A stretch of 64,000 nucleotides of DNA from Caulobacter sp. CCUG 60055 (lineage in GTDB: Bacteria > Pseudomonadota > Alphaproteobacteria > Caulobacterales > Caulobacteraceae), in NCBI RefSeq assembly GCF_022750545.1, contig NZ_PUIC01000005.1, positions 335,581-399,580 on the forward strand. Direction: 5' to 3'. A model generated the notes under the pieces. The model was given only the letters and a program-made list of their open reading frames with translations, ran no database searches and was not told the DNA's origin. This document shows positions 56,667-64,000 of this stretch, in pieces. Each line of letters begins with the position of its first letter. Positions within the stretch are counted from its first letter, which is position 1. The position numbers were made by a program, and so were the translations under genes.

Positions 56667-57245
56667 TCAGGCCTCCATCTTGGCGAGGTCGGACGCCCCG
56701 ATCAGCCGTTCGATGCGCGAGCGGTAGCGGGCGGCCTCGATCTTGAGGGCGTCCTCGTCCTTGATCGCGGCGGCGTGCACCACGAACGGGCGCATCCATT
56801 TCATGCCGCACAGATAGGCGGTCTGCTCCAGCGGGCGCAGGAACTCGTCGATGGTGAAGTTGTTGGAGCCTTCCGGCCGGTAGGCCCCCGCCCCGCCGCC
56901 GGTGGTGCAGGCCACGAACAGCCGCTTGCCGACCAGGGCCTTGCCCTCCTTGCCGTAGGCGAAGCCATGCAGCCAGACGAGGTCGAGCCACTCCTTGAGC
57001 AGCGAGGGCACCGAATACCAGTAGAGCGGGAACTGCAGGGCGATCACGTCGTGGTCGACCAGCTTCTTCTGCTCGGCGTCCACGTCGACCATGAAGTCCG
57101 GATAGAGCTCGTAAAGGTCGTCGAAGGTCACGCCGGCGCAGACCTTGGCGGCCTTGAGCAGGGCGCGGTTGGCGCGCGAACGCTCCAGGGCCGGGTGGGC
57201 GAGCACCAGCAGCAGATTGCGGTTGGACGGAGCATGCGTGGTCAT
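56667..57245 (-). CDS. NAD(P)H-dependent flavoprotein, KefF/KefG-like
   Basis: The 192-residue protein has the flavodoxin-like quinone-reductase fold: LLLVLAHPALERSRANRALL, FDDLYELYPDFMVDVDAEQ, HDVIALQFPLYWYSVPSLLKEWLDLVWLHGFAYG in outline, and TTGGGAGAYRPEG. KefF and KefG bind Kef antiporters as activating partners. Its adjacency to the antiporter gene, 3 bases apart, strongly supports this. The upstream 399-bp region carries a palindrome at 57398. Confidence 0.92.
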   Translation of the reverse strand: MTTHAPSNRNLLLVLAHPALERSRANRALLKAAKVCAGVTFDDLYELYPDFMVDVDAEQKKLVDHDVIALQFPLYWYSVPSLLKEWLDLVWLHGFAYGKEGKALVGKRLFVACTTGGGAGAYRPEGSNNFTIDEFLRPLEQTAYLCGMKWMRPFVVHAAAIKDEDALKIEAARYRSRIERLIGASDLAKMEA

Positions 57246-57644
57246 AGAAGCGTCCCTGTCGCGTGCGTTTCACCCGGGCGGCCGCCGTTCCGCCTAGAAG
57301 ATGGTTCATTGAAGCCGCCGGCCCCGGCGTCCGTCGTCACGATCCAGCCCAGGCGGCGACGCGCCGGACCTTCGCACGATTTGTGAAGAACACGATATTC
57401 AACAGCAGTTGAAATAAGGGGGCGGGCGGCGCTAGGAGGAGTACGAGCGCGCCCCTGACGGACGCGCCCCCGGCGGCGGACCGGATCGCATTCCGCCTGG
57501 CGTCGTCCGTATCAGGTGGGTGCGCCCGCCGTGGATGGAAAGGGCGCCACGCAAGAGAAGTTCGGGCGCGACCGCCGACGGACTGGACCTCCAGCCGCGG
57601 CCGCGTCAGCAATGCGCGTCGAAGCGCCAACCTGGGGAGATCCG
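57246..57644. other. 399-bp spacer without a recognised gene
   Basis: This spacer separates the divergent kefF-like and scoA genes. It contains an AT-richer core (about 57376-57416) with the palindrome at 57398-57413, a possible plus-strand promoter TTCGCA (57371-57376) with 17 bases to GATATT (57394-57399), and an SD-like AGGAGGAG without a following start codon. The 3' part lies in frame with scoA but has no convincing ribosome site, so I read it as non-coding. Confidence 0.5.
57398..57413. promoter_or_regulatory. Palindrome TTCAAC-AGCA-GTTGAA in the kef/sco spacer
   Basis: Perfect 6-bp arms around a 4-base centre, overlapping the end of a possible -10 element (GATATT). It has the form of a TetR- or MarR-type operator. 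The regulator is not encoded beside it. Confidence 0.45.
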
Positions 57645-58355
57645 ATGGCCAGTAAAGTTCAGACGGACGCGACGGCGGCGCTCGCCGGGCTGTTGTTCGA
57701 CGGCATGACCATCATGGCCGGCGGCTTCGGCCTGTGCGGCATTCCGGAAAACCTGATCGCGGCCATCCGCGAGAGCGGGGTGAAGGACCTGACCGTGGTC
57801 TCCAACAACTGCGGCGTCGACGACTTCGGCCTCGGGATCCTGCTGGCCGGCGGCCAGATCAAGAAGATGATCTCGTCCTATGTCGGCGAGAACAAGCTGT
57901 TCGAGCAGCTCTACCTGTCGGGCGAACTGGAGCTGGAGTTCAATCCGCAGGGCACCCTGGCCGAGCGCATCCGCGCCGGCGGCGCCGGCATCCCGGCCTT
58001 CTTCACCAAGACCGGCGTCGGCACCCTGGTCGCCGAGGGCAAGGACGTGCGCGAGTTCGACGGCGAGCTCTACGTCATGGAGCGCGGCCTGACCGCCGAC
58101 CTCGCCATCGTCAAGGCCTGGAAGGGCGACGCCGAGGGCAACCTCGTCTATCGGAAGACGGCGCGGAACTTCAATCCGATGATGGCCACGGCCGGCAAGG
58201 TGACGGTGGCCGAGGTCGAGGAGCTGGTCGGGATCGGCGAGCTGGACCACGACGCCATCCACACCCCCGGAATCTTCGTGAACCGCATCCTCAAGGGCGC
58301 GGTGTTCGAAAAGCGCATCGAGCGCGTCACCACCCGCCAGAAGGACGCCGCGTAA
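57645..58355 (+). CDS. scoA: 3-oxoacid CoA-transferase subunit A
   Basis: The 236-residue alpha subunit transfers CoA from succinyl-CoA to 3-oxoacids. It has [20 protein letters not shown], the CoA-binding region [19 protein letters not shown] and [23 protein letters not shown] in outline. ATG at 57645 is supported by GGGGAGA about 5 bases upstream. Its stop overlaps the B subunit start (TAATG). The pair allows use of ketone-body-type acids. Confidence 0.95.
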   Translation: MASKVQTDATAALAGLLFDGMTIMAGGFGLCGIPENLIAAIRESGVKDLTVVSNNCGVDDFGLGILLAGGQIKKMISSYVGENKLFEQLYLSGELELEFNPQGTLAERIRAGGAGIPAFFTKTGVGTLVAEGKDVREFDGELYVMERGLTADLAIVKAWKGDAEGNLVYRKTARNFNPMMATAGKVTVAEVEELVGIGELDHDAIHTPGIFVNRILKGAVFEKRIERVTTRQKDAA

Positions 58356-58996
58356 TGGCCTGGACCCGTGACGACATGGCCGCCCGCGCGGCCAAGGAGC
58401 TGCAGGACGGCTTCTATGTGAACCTCGGCATCGGCATCCCGACCCTGGTGGCCAACTACATCCCCGAGGGCGTGCACGTGACGCTGCAGAGCGAGAACGG
58501 CATGCTGGGCATGGGGCCCTTCCCCTATGAGGGCGAGGCCGACCCCGACCTGATCAACGCCGGCAAGCAGACCATCACCGAACTGCCGCAGTCGAGCTAC
58601 TTCAGCAGCGCCGACAGCTTCGCCATGATCCGCGGCGGCCATATCAACCTGTCGATCCTCGGCGGGATGCAGGTGTCGGAAGCCGGCGACCTGGCCAACT
58701 GGATGGTGCCCGGCAAGATGGTCAAGGGCATGGGCGGGGCCATGGACCTGGTGGCCGGCGTCAAGCGCGTGGTGGTGGTCATGGACCATTGCGAGAAGTC
58801 GGGCGCGCCCAAGCTGCTCAAGCAATGCACCCTGCCCCTGACCGGCGCCGGCGTGGTCGACCTGCTGATCACCGAGCTCGGCGTGTTCGAGATCGACCGC
58901 AAGGGCGGCGGCGTGACGCTCAAGGAACTGGCCCCCGGCGTCACGGTCGACGAGGTCAAGGCCAAGACCGAGGCGGCCTTCACGGTCGCCGTCTGA
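58355..58996 (+). CDS. scoB: 3-oxoacid CoA-transferase subunit B
   Basis: The 213-residue beta subunit carries the catalytic Glu in [14 protein letters not shown], preceded by [17 protein letters not shown], and followed by [40 protein letters not shown] in outline. Its start overlaps the scoA stop, ensuring coupled translation. An acyl-CoA ligase gene follows on the same strand after about 120 bases. Confidence 0.95.
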   Translation: MAWTRDDMAARAAKELQDGFYVNLGIGIPTLVANYIPEGVHVTLQSENGMLGMGPFPYEGEADPDLINAGKQTITELPQSSYFSSADSFAMIRGGHINLSILGGMQVSEAGDLANWMVPGKMVKGMGGAMDLVAGVKRVVVVMDHCEKSGAPKLLKQCTLPLTGAGVVDLLITELGVFEIDRKGGGVTLKELAPGVTVDEVKAKTEAAFTVAV

Positions 58997-59118
58997 GCCT
59001 GGGACTGTAAATCGGAGGGGAGGACGCGGCGGCCTCTTCCCCTCCGGAGCCGGCTCGTTCAAACGTCTATTTCAACGCCGCGCAAGACGGCGACGCCGTG
59101 ACCCAGGAAGCCCGCCGC

Positions 59119-60585
59119 ATGACCGACCAAGCCCCCGTCCCGCAGTCCTTCGCCGCCCGCATCAAGGAGCTGGCCGCCGAAAAGCCCGACGCGCCGGCGG
59201 TGAGCTGCGAGAACGACAGCCTGACCTGGGGCGCGCTGCACCGGCGCACCAACCGCATCGCCCGCGCCCTGGCCAAGCTGGGCGTCAGGCACGGCGACCT
59301 CGTCACCATCGGCCTGCCCAACGGCGTCGGGTTCATCGAGGCGGCCTTCGCCTGCTGGAAGCTGGGGGCGACGCCGCAGCCCATCTCCTGGCGGCTGCCG
59401 GCGGCCGAACTGCGCGAGGTGGTCGAACTGGCCGCCTCGCCGGTGGTGATCGCCCGCGCCGACATCGTCGTCGACCGGTCCCGGGTCGACATCGACGGCC
59501 TGCTGGCCCTCAGCGACGACGAGGCGGACCTGCCCGACGCCGTCTCGCCGTCCTGGAAGGCCCCGACCTCGGGCGGATCGACCGGCAAGCCCAAGCTGAT
59601 CCTGTCGGGCGCGCCCAGCGTGGTGGCCGCCGCGGCCGGCGGTCTGTGGCGGCTGGACGCCGACACCGTGGCGCTGATGCCGGGACCGCTCTATCACAAC
59701 GGCCCGTTCGGCTCGGCGATCGCCGCCATGCTGGCCGGCGGCCACCTGGTGCTGACCCCGAGGTTCGACGCCGAGGCGACCCTGGCCGCCGTGGCGCGCC
59801 ACAAGGCGACCTGGCTCTATCTGGTGCCGACGATGATGAGCCGCATCTGGCGACTGCCGGAGGAGACGCGCGCCGGTTACGACGTCTCGTCCCTGCGCAC
59901 GGTGTGGCATCTGGCCGCGCCCTGCCCGCCCTGGCTGAAGGAAGCCTGGATCGGCTGGCTGGGCGGCGAGGTGATCATGGAGCTCTACGCCGGCACCGAG
60001 GCCCAGGCCATCACCGTGATCAGCGGGACCGAATGGCTGACCCATCGCGGCTCGGTGGGCCGGGTGGCGGCCGGCCAGATGAAGATCGTCAAGGCCGACG
60101 GCTCCGAAGCCGGTCCCGACGAGGTCGGCGAGATCTACATGAAGCCCGCCGACGGCGCGCCGGCCACCTACCACTATCGCGGCGCCGACGCCCGCGCCCT
60201 GACCGAGGGTTGGGAGTCGCTGGGCGACATCGGCCGATTCGACGCCGAAGGGTTCCTCTACCTCGCCGACCGGCGCACCGACATGATCCTGGTCGGCGGC
60301 TCCAACGTCTATCCGGCCGAGGTCGAGGCGGCGATCGACGAGCACCCGCTGGTGCAGTCGAGCTGCGTCATCGGCCTGCCCGACGAGGACCTGGGCGCCC
60401 GGGTCCACGCCATCGTCCAGCCCCGTCCGGGACTCGACATCGGCGACCTGATGCGCCATCTCGAAGGTCGGCTGGTCAGCTACAAGCGGCCGAGAAGCGT
60501 CGAACTGATCGACCAGCCCCTGCGCGACGAGGCCGGCAAGGTGCGGCGTTCCCAACTGCGCGAGGCGCGACTCGCCCAGGCTTGA
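59119..60585 (+). CDS. AMP-dependent acyl-CoA ligase
   Basis: The 488-residue adenylate-forming enzyme has the P-loop TSGGSTGKPKLIL, a ELYAGTEAQAIT motif in place of the usual YGxTE, GDIGRFDAEGFLYLADRRTDMI, and the C-terminal GKVRRSQLREA with catalytic Lys. The P-loop and central sequence resemble BaiB-like bile-acid/steroid CoA ligases. ATG at 59119 has AGGAAG about 8 bases upstream; GTG at 59098 is possible. Placed behind scoAB, it may supply acyl-CoAs. Confidence 0.87.
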   Translation: MTDQAPVPQSFAARIKELAAEKPDAPAVSCENDSLTWGALHRRTNRIARALAKLGVRHGDLVTIGLPNGVGFIEAAFACWKLGATPQPISWRLPAAELREVVELAASPVVIARADIVVDRSRVDIDGLLALSDDEADLPDAVSPSWKAPTSGGSTGKPKLILSGAPSVVAAAAGGLWRLDADTVALMPGPLYHNGPFGSAIAAMLAGGHLVLTPRFDAEATLAAVARHKATWLYLVPTMMSRIWRLPEETRAGYDVSSLRTVWHLAAPCPPWLKEAWIGWLGGEVIMELYAGTEAQAITVISGTEWLTHRGSVGRVAAGQMKIVKADGSEAGPDEVGEIYMKPADGAPATYHYRGADARALTEGWESLGDIGRFDAEGFLYLADRRTDMILVGGSNVYPAEVEAAIDEHPLVQSSCVIGLPDEDLGARVHAIVQPRPGLDIGDLMRHLEGRLVSYKRPRSVELIDQPLRDEAGKVRRSQLREARLAQA

Positions 60586-60651
60586 GGACGTCGGTCGGAG
60601 GCGTGATTGTCACACGTCCGTGACCACAAGGTCGCGTTTCCTGCCAAGGCC

Positions 60652-60714
60652 TTAACGGCGCCCGTTCGCACGGCGCGTCATCAACAGGTTCTTAACGAAA
60701 AAGTCCGGTTAACG
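60652..60714 (+). promoter_or_regulatory. Three TTAACG elements before nrdA
   Basis: TTAACG occurs at 60652, 60692 and 60709. In Caulobacter TTAA half-sites can be bound by CtrA, but the spacing does not match the canonical pair. Function unproven. Confidence 0.25.
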
Positions 60715-60749
60715 ACACATCGACCCGTTGACGGTCCATCAACCCTATG

Positions 60750-60796
60750 GCCCCATATATCGGGCTGTTGGGGTTCCACCCCACAAGATGTAGAGC
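60750..60796 (+). promoter_or_regulatory. Pair of NrdR-box-like sites upstream of nrdA
   Basis: GCCCCATATATCGGGC (60750-60765) and CCACAAGATGTAGAGC (60781-60796) both fit the 16-bp NrdR consensus aCwAtATaTwgtG in the key positions, with starts exactly 31 bases apart, the usual three-turn spacing of NrdR box pairs. They end 59 bases before the nrdA start, which places them in or near its promoter. Confidence 0.65.
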
Positions 60797-60854
60797 TTGC
60801 GGCGGCGGGGAGGGGCCCTGTCGCCGAGCCGTAACCGTATGGGTGAGTAGGGTC

Positions 60855-62723
60855 ATGATGGGCAGTGAAGCGACGAAACCAGTCTCCTCAGAGGCCGCGT
60901 TCGCCAAGACCCGTCCCGGCGAGCGGCCGCAGCTCCAGCTGGTGCGCAAGGTCGAGGTCGACCGCGCGCGCGACGCCCTGATCACCGAATTCGGCAAGCG
61001 GACGCTGGAGGATCGCTACCTCCTGCCCGGCGAGTCGTACCAGGACATGTTCGCCCGCGTGGCCACCGCCTACGCCGACGACGCCGACCACGCCCAGCGC
61101 ATCTACGACTACATCTCCAAGCTCTGGTTCATGCCGGCCACGCCGGTGCTGTCGAACGGCGGCGCCGATCGCGGCCTGCCGATCAGCTGCTTCCTGAACG
61201 CCGTCTCCGATTCGCTGGAAGGCATCGTCGGCGTCTGGAACGAGAACGTCTGGCTGGCCTCCAACGGCGGCGGCATCGGCACCTATTGGGGCGGGGTCCG
61301 CTCCATCGGCGAGAAGGTCAAGGGCCAGGGCCAGACCAGCGGCATCATCCCCTTCATCCGTGTGATGGACAGCCTGACCCTGGCCATCAGCCAGGGCAGC
61401 CTGCGCCGGGGCTCGGCGGCGGTCTATCTGGACATCCACCACCCCGAAATCGAAGAGTTCCTCGAAATCCGCAAGCCGTCGGGAGACTTCAACCGCAAGT
61501 CCCTCAACCTGCACCACGGCATCTCGATCACCGACGCGTTCATGGAGGCCGTGCGCGACGGCAAGCCGTTCGGCCTGCTCTCGCCCAAGACCGGCGAAGT
61601 GGTGCGCAACGTCGACGCCCGCGGCCTGTGGCAGAAGATCCTCGAGATCCGCCTGCAGACCGGCGAGCCCTACCTGATCTTCGAGGGCACGGTGAACCGC
61701 GCCCTGCCCCAGCACCAGCGCGAGCTCGGCCTCAAGGTCAAGCAGTCGAACCTGTGCTCGGAGATCATGCTGCCGACCGGCAAGGACCACCTGGGCCGCG
61801 AGCGCACCGCCGTCTGCTGCCTGTCCTCGGTCAACGCCGAGAAGTTCCTGGAATGGCGCGACCATCCGACCTTCGTCGAAGACGTCATGCGCTTCCTCGA
61901 CAACGTGCTGCAGGACTTCATCGACCGCGCGCCCGACGCCATGGGCCCGGCCAAGTACGCCGCCACGCGCGAGCGTTCGGTGGGCCTGGGCCTGATGGGC
62001 TTCCACTCGTTCCTGCAAAGCCAGAACGTGCCCTTCGAGAGCGCCCTGGCCAAGTCGTGGAACATGCGGCTGTTCAAGCACCTGCGCCGCGAGGCCGACA
62101 AGGCCAGCCGCACCCTGGCCGAAGAGCGCGGCGCCTGCCCCGACGCCGAGGAGCGCGGCGTGATGGAGCGGTTCTCGCACAAGCTGGCCATCGCCCCGAC
62201 CGCCTCGATCTCGATCATCTGCGGCGGCACCAGCGCCGGCATCGAGCCGATCCCGGCCAACATCTACACGCACAAGACCCTGTCGGGCTCTTTCGCGGTC
62301 AAGAATCCCTACCTGGAAGGTCTTCTCGAAGAAAAGGCCCGCAACACCGATGCGGTCTGGGCCTCGATCCTGGAAAACGAAGGATCGGTCCAGCACCTGG
62401 ACTTCCTCAGCCAGGACGAGAAGGACATCTACAAGACCGCCTTCGAACTGGATCAGCGTTGGGTGGTCGAGCTGGCCGCCGACCGGACGCCCGAGATCTG
62501 CCAGTCGCAGTCCCTCAACGTCTTCCTGCCCGGCGACGTCGACAAATGGGACCTGCACATGCTGCACTATTCTGCGTGGGAGCGCGGCGTGAAGTCGCTC
62601 TACTACCTGCGTTCGAAGTCGGTGCAGCGGGCGGCCTTCGCCGGCGGCGAAGGCGCGGTCACGACTTCCGAGGCGCTGGAGACGCCCCGCACGGACTACG
62701 AGGAATGCCTCGCCTGCCAGTAA
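60855..62723 (+). CDS. nrdA: Class I ribonucleoside-diphosphate reductase alpha subunit
   Basis: NrdA reduces ribonucleotides to deoxyribonucleotides using a radical from NrdB. The 622-residue protein has FMPATPVLSNGG, the redox Cys in LPISCFLNAVSD, active-site NLCSE, LGLMGFHSFLQ, APTASIS and SLNVFLPGDV, ending with the redox pair CLAC at the extreme C-terminus. No N-terminal ATP-cone is evident, so overall allosteric control may be lacking or reside elsewhere. No nrdB gene lies downstream. The first of two adjacent ATG codons is used; GAGTAGGG precedes it. Two NrdR-like boxes lie upstream. Confidence 0.95.
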   Translation: MMGSEATKPVSSEAAFAKTRPGERPQLQLVRKVEVDRARDALITEFGKRTLEDRYLLPGESYQDMFARVATAYADDADHAQRIYDYISKLWFMPATPVLSNGGADRGLPISCFLNAVSDSLEGIVGVWNENVWLASNGGGIGTYWGGVRSIGEKVKGQGQTSGIIPFIRVMDSLTLAISQGSLRRGSAAVYLDIHHPEIEEFLEIRKPSGDFNRKSLNLHHGISITDAFMEAVRDGKPFGLLSPKTGEVVRNVDARGLWQKILEIRLQTGEPYLIFEGTVNRALPQHQRELGLKVKQSNLCSEIMLPTGKDHLGRERTAVCCLSSVNAEKFLEWRDHPTFVEDVMRFLDNVLQDFIDRAPDAMGPAKYAATRERSVGLGLMGFHSFLQSQNVPFESALAKSWNMRLFKHLRREADKASRTLAEERGACPDAEERGVMERFSHKLAIAPTASISIICGGTSAGIEPIPANIYTHKTLSGSFAVKNPYLEGLLEEKARNTDAVWASILENEGSVQHLDFLSQDEKDIYKTAFELDQRWVVELAADRTPEICQSQSLNVFLPGDVDKWDLHMLHYSAWERGVKSLYYLRSKSVQRAAFAGGEGAVTTSEALETPRTDYEECLACQ

Positions 62724-62751
62724 CAGAGCCTGTTGCGATTTAACTTTAGAG

Positions 62752-62781
62752 CGGCGCTTTTTTGTAAAGGCGCCGTTTTTT
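62752..62781 (+). terminator. Intrinsic terminator after nrdA
   Basis: CGGCGC (62752-62757) and GCGCCG (62770-62775) pair across a T/A-rich loop that can extend the stem, and TTTTTT follows at once. It lies 29 bases past the nrdA stop. Confidence 0.88.
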
Positions 62782-62891
62782 GTTATTTACATCGGAACGA
62801 CCAGCCTCATTAATCTGTTACAAGCACGTAATAAGTGTCGCGAAGAAAGCTTTTCGATAAGCACTAGCGATCAGGGGTGAGGGACCGGCCG

Positions 62892-63923
62892 ATGGACCGG
62901 AGGTTGGGAGTGGTTGTGGCGACCTGCACGGCCGTGGCCTCCATGGGCCAAGCCGGGCAAGCCTGCGCCCACCCGTCCTCCAAGGCGGCGAAAGCCGCGC
63001 TGGCCCGGGCCGCCTTCGTCGATCCGGCCGCCGCCACGCCCGCGGCCCCCAGCCTCAAGCTGAACAGCGGCGGACAGTTCTCCGCCCGCGCCGACGACGG
63101 CGCAGGCTTCGCCCCCGCCTATTCCGCAACGACCCTGGGCGTGCGCGACGAACGCGTCAGCGCCGCCGTAGGCGGGCCGTTCGCCTTCCCCGCCTACACC
63201 GGCACGACGCTCGACCCGATCCGGCTGTCGCAGACCGACCGGCTGATCGACGGGTCGGGCCTGGCGCGCTGGCGCACCAACGAGGTGACGCTGGGCGACG
63301 GCTCCGACGGCGCGGTCGATTCCCTGCGCATGTCGGTCGGCGGCGTGGCCCGGGGCGCGGGCGGCCTGGTGCTGGCCCGGCCGGACAGCCTGCTCGATCC
63401 CGACGCCGAGGCCTTCGACGTCACCTACACCCGCGGCTGGCCTTCGGCCTTGAAGTTCAAGACCGGCGACTACGCCCTCGACGTCTCGCCGCACGCCGGC
63501 GTCGGCATGTCCAACGCCGGCGGCTCGGCCGAGGCCGGGGCGATGATCCAGTTCGGCCAGGACGTCGACAGCCGCGTGCGCGAACGGCTGAACGGCCTCG
63601 GGATCAAGACGGTCGACGGGTCCAGCTTCGGCAATCGCGGGCGCTGGTACCTGTTCGCCGCCGCCAGCGGCCGGGCCGTCGGCCTGAACATGCTGCGCGA
63701 CAGCCAGGGCGACTTCCGCCGGGCCAACTGGTCCACCGATCCGGCCAGCGCCCTGATCGGTGACGCCCAGGCGGGCGTGGGCTGGCGCAAGGGCGCGATG
63801 CAGGCCTCGTTCGGCTATCTGCACCGCGAGATCAAACCCAGCAGCTCGGCCAGCCTGAAGGGCATGGACAACCGCGACGACGACATGGTCGCCTTCTCGC
63901 TGTCGTTCAAACCGCGCCGCTGA
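62892..63923 (+). CDS. Secreted, probable outer-membrane beta-barrel protein
   Basis: The 343-residue product has a signal peptide (VVATCTAVASMGQAGQACA). The C-terminal half has alternating-polarity strands and segments (RAVGLNMLRDSQGDFRRANWS, LIGDAQAGVGWRKGAMQASFGYLHRE) weakly reminiscent of LpxR-type lipid A deacylases (DUF2219), and ends in a strand terminating FSLSFKPRR. The LpxR catalytic residues are not confirmed by eye, so the name is tentative. ATG at 62892 has GAGGGA upstream; GTG at 62877 is possible. It is preceded by an AT-rich 168-bp spacer with the nrdA terminator. Confidence 0.75.
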   Translation: MDRRLGVVVATCTAVASMGQAGQACAHPSSKAAKAALARAAFVDPAAATPAAPSLKLNSGGQFSARADDGAGFAPAYSATTLGVRDERVSAAVGGPFAFPAYTGTTLDPIRLSQTDRLIDGSGLARWRTNEVTLGDGSDGAVDSLRMSVGGVARGAGGLVLARPDSLLDPDAEAFDVTYTRGWPSALKFKTGDYALDVSPHAGVGMSNAGGSAEAGAMIQFGQDVDSRVRERLNGLGIKTVDGSSFGNRGRWYLFAAASGRAVGLNMLRDSQGDFRRANWSTDPASALIGDAQAGVGWRKGAMQASFGYLHREIKPSSSASLKGMDNRDDDMVAFSLSFKPRR

Positions 63924-64000
63924 CGGCCGGCCCGGCGCCGCCTTGCAGGCGGTCGCGCCAGTCGATCATCATCTAGTCGATCACGCACTCCGCCAGGCCG

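Noticed and set aside
57337-57630. Minus-strand frame of 97 residues in the kef/sco spacer
   Set aside because: Arg/Pro-rich N-terminal part, no ribosome site and no likeness to a family; treated as non-coding.
63973-64000. Possible 3' end of a minus-strand gene reading GLAECVID then stop at the right edge
   Set aside because: Only eight codons are visible, insufficient to support a feature.

Overview
The window looks like the chromosome of a free-living, very GC-rich alphaproteobacterium, most likely from the Caulobacteraceae (Caulobacter/Phenylobacterium type). The reasons are the strongly G/C-biased third codon positions, a petABC cytochrome bc1 operon beside trmL and hemF, the compact lgt-midA-pgeF and rplY-pth-ychF housekeeping blocks, and the DUF1285-CoA pyrophosphatase-DUF6111-cca cluster seen in alphaproteobacteria. 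The genus is inferred from gene content and style, not from a marker-gene comparison. I saw no rRNA, tRNA, prophage, insertion sequence or CRISPR array, and every gene reads through without an evident frameshift.

Layout. 0.1-14.5 kb holds mostly core genes: ubiK-like, lgt, midA, pgeF, prs, a proline-rich lipoprotein, rplY, pth, a TPR membrane protein, a less GC-rich TonB/DUF2059 protein, ychF, two tandem dienelactone hydrolases, a haloperoxidase-like hydrolase and mtnP. 14.5-25.5 kb holds a divergent CPBP protease/retropepsin pair, the petABC operon (minus strand), trmL, hemF, a composite palindromic repeat with a small AT-richer gene, an O-methyltransferase, the cca/CoA pyrophosphatase cluster and a GNAT. 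25.7-36.8 kb is accessory metabolism: an MFS exporter, three SDRs, two more GNATs, a DUF4242 protein, a retropepsin-like protein, an enoyl-CoA hydratase with its MarR regulator, a glutathione S-transferase divergent from a second MarR, a hexapeptide acetyltransferase and an MBL hydrolase. 36.9-46.6 kb holds a five-repeat cysteine protein, an S41 peptidase, a feruloyl-CoA-synthase-like ligase with a TPP enzyme, a dihydroorotase-like enzyme, a GT9 glycosyltransferase and ygfZ. 46.6-64 kb holds an ACE-like M2 peptidase, a TadG-like vWA protein, a hybrid histidine kinase, a 2OG-Fe(II) oxygenase, an OmpA lipoprotein, a Kef antiporter with its flavoprotein partner, scoAB, an acyl-CoA ligase, nrdA and an outer-membrane-type protein.

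How the genes work together. Respiration (bc1) and heme synthesis (hemF) are neighbours. Acyl-CoA metabolism recurs (enoyl-CoA hydratase, SDRs, scoAB, two AMP-dependent ligases), suggesting catabolism of fatty or aromatic acids. The clearest regulatory signals are two NrdR-type boxes 31 bp apart before nrdA, twin TTCGCN2GCGAA palindromes before the enoyl-CoA hydratase/MarR operon, inverted repeats between the GST and MarR genes, and a promoter plus terminator-like hairpin in the rplY leader. I found no defence system or large new gene system. The best candidates for undescribed biology are the five-repeat four-cysteine secreted protein (36911-38251), the possible rplY attenuator, and the divergent protease pair with altered catalytic motifs.
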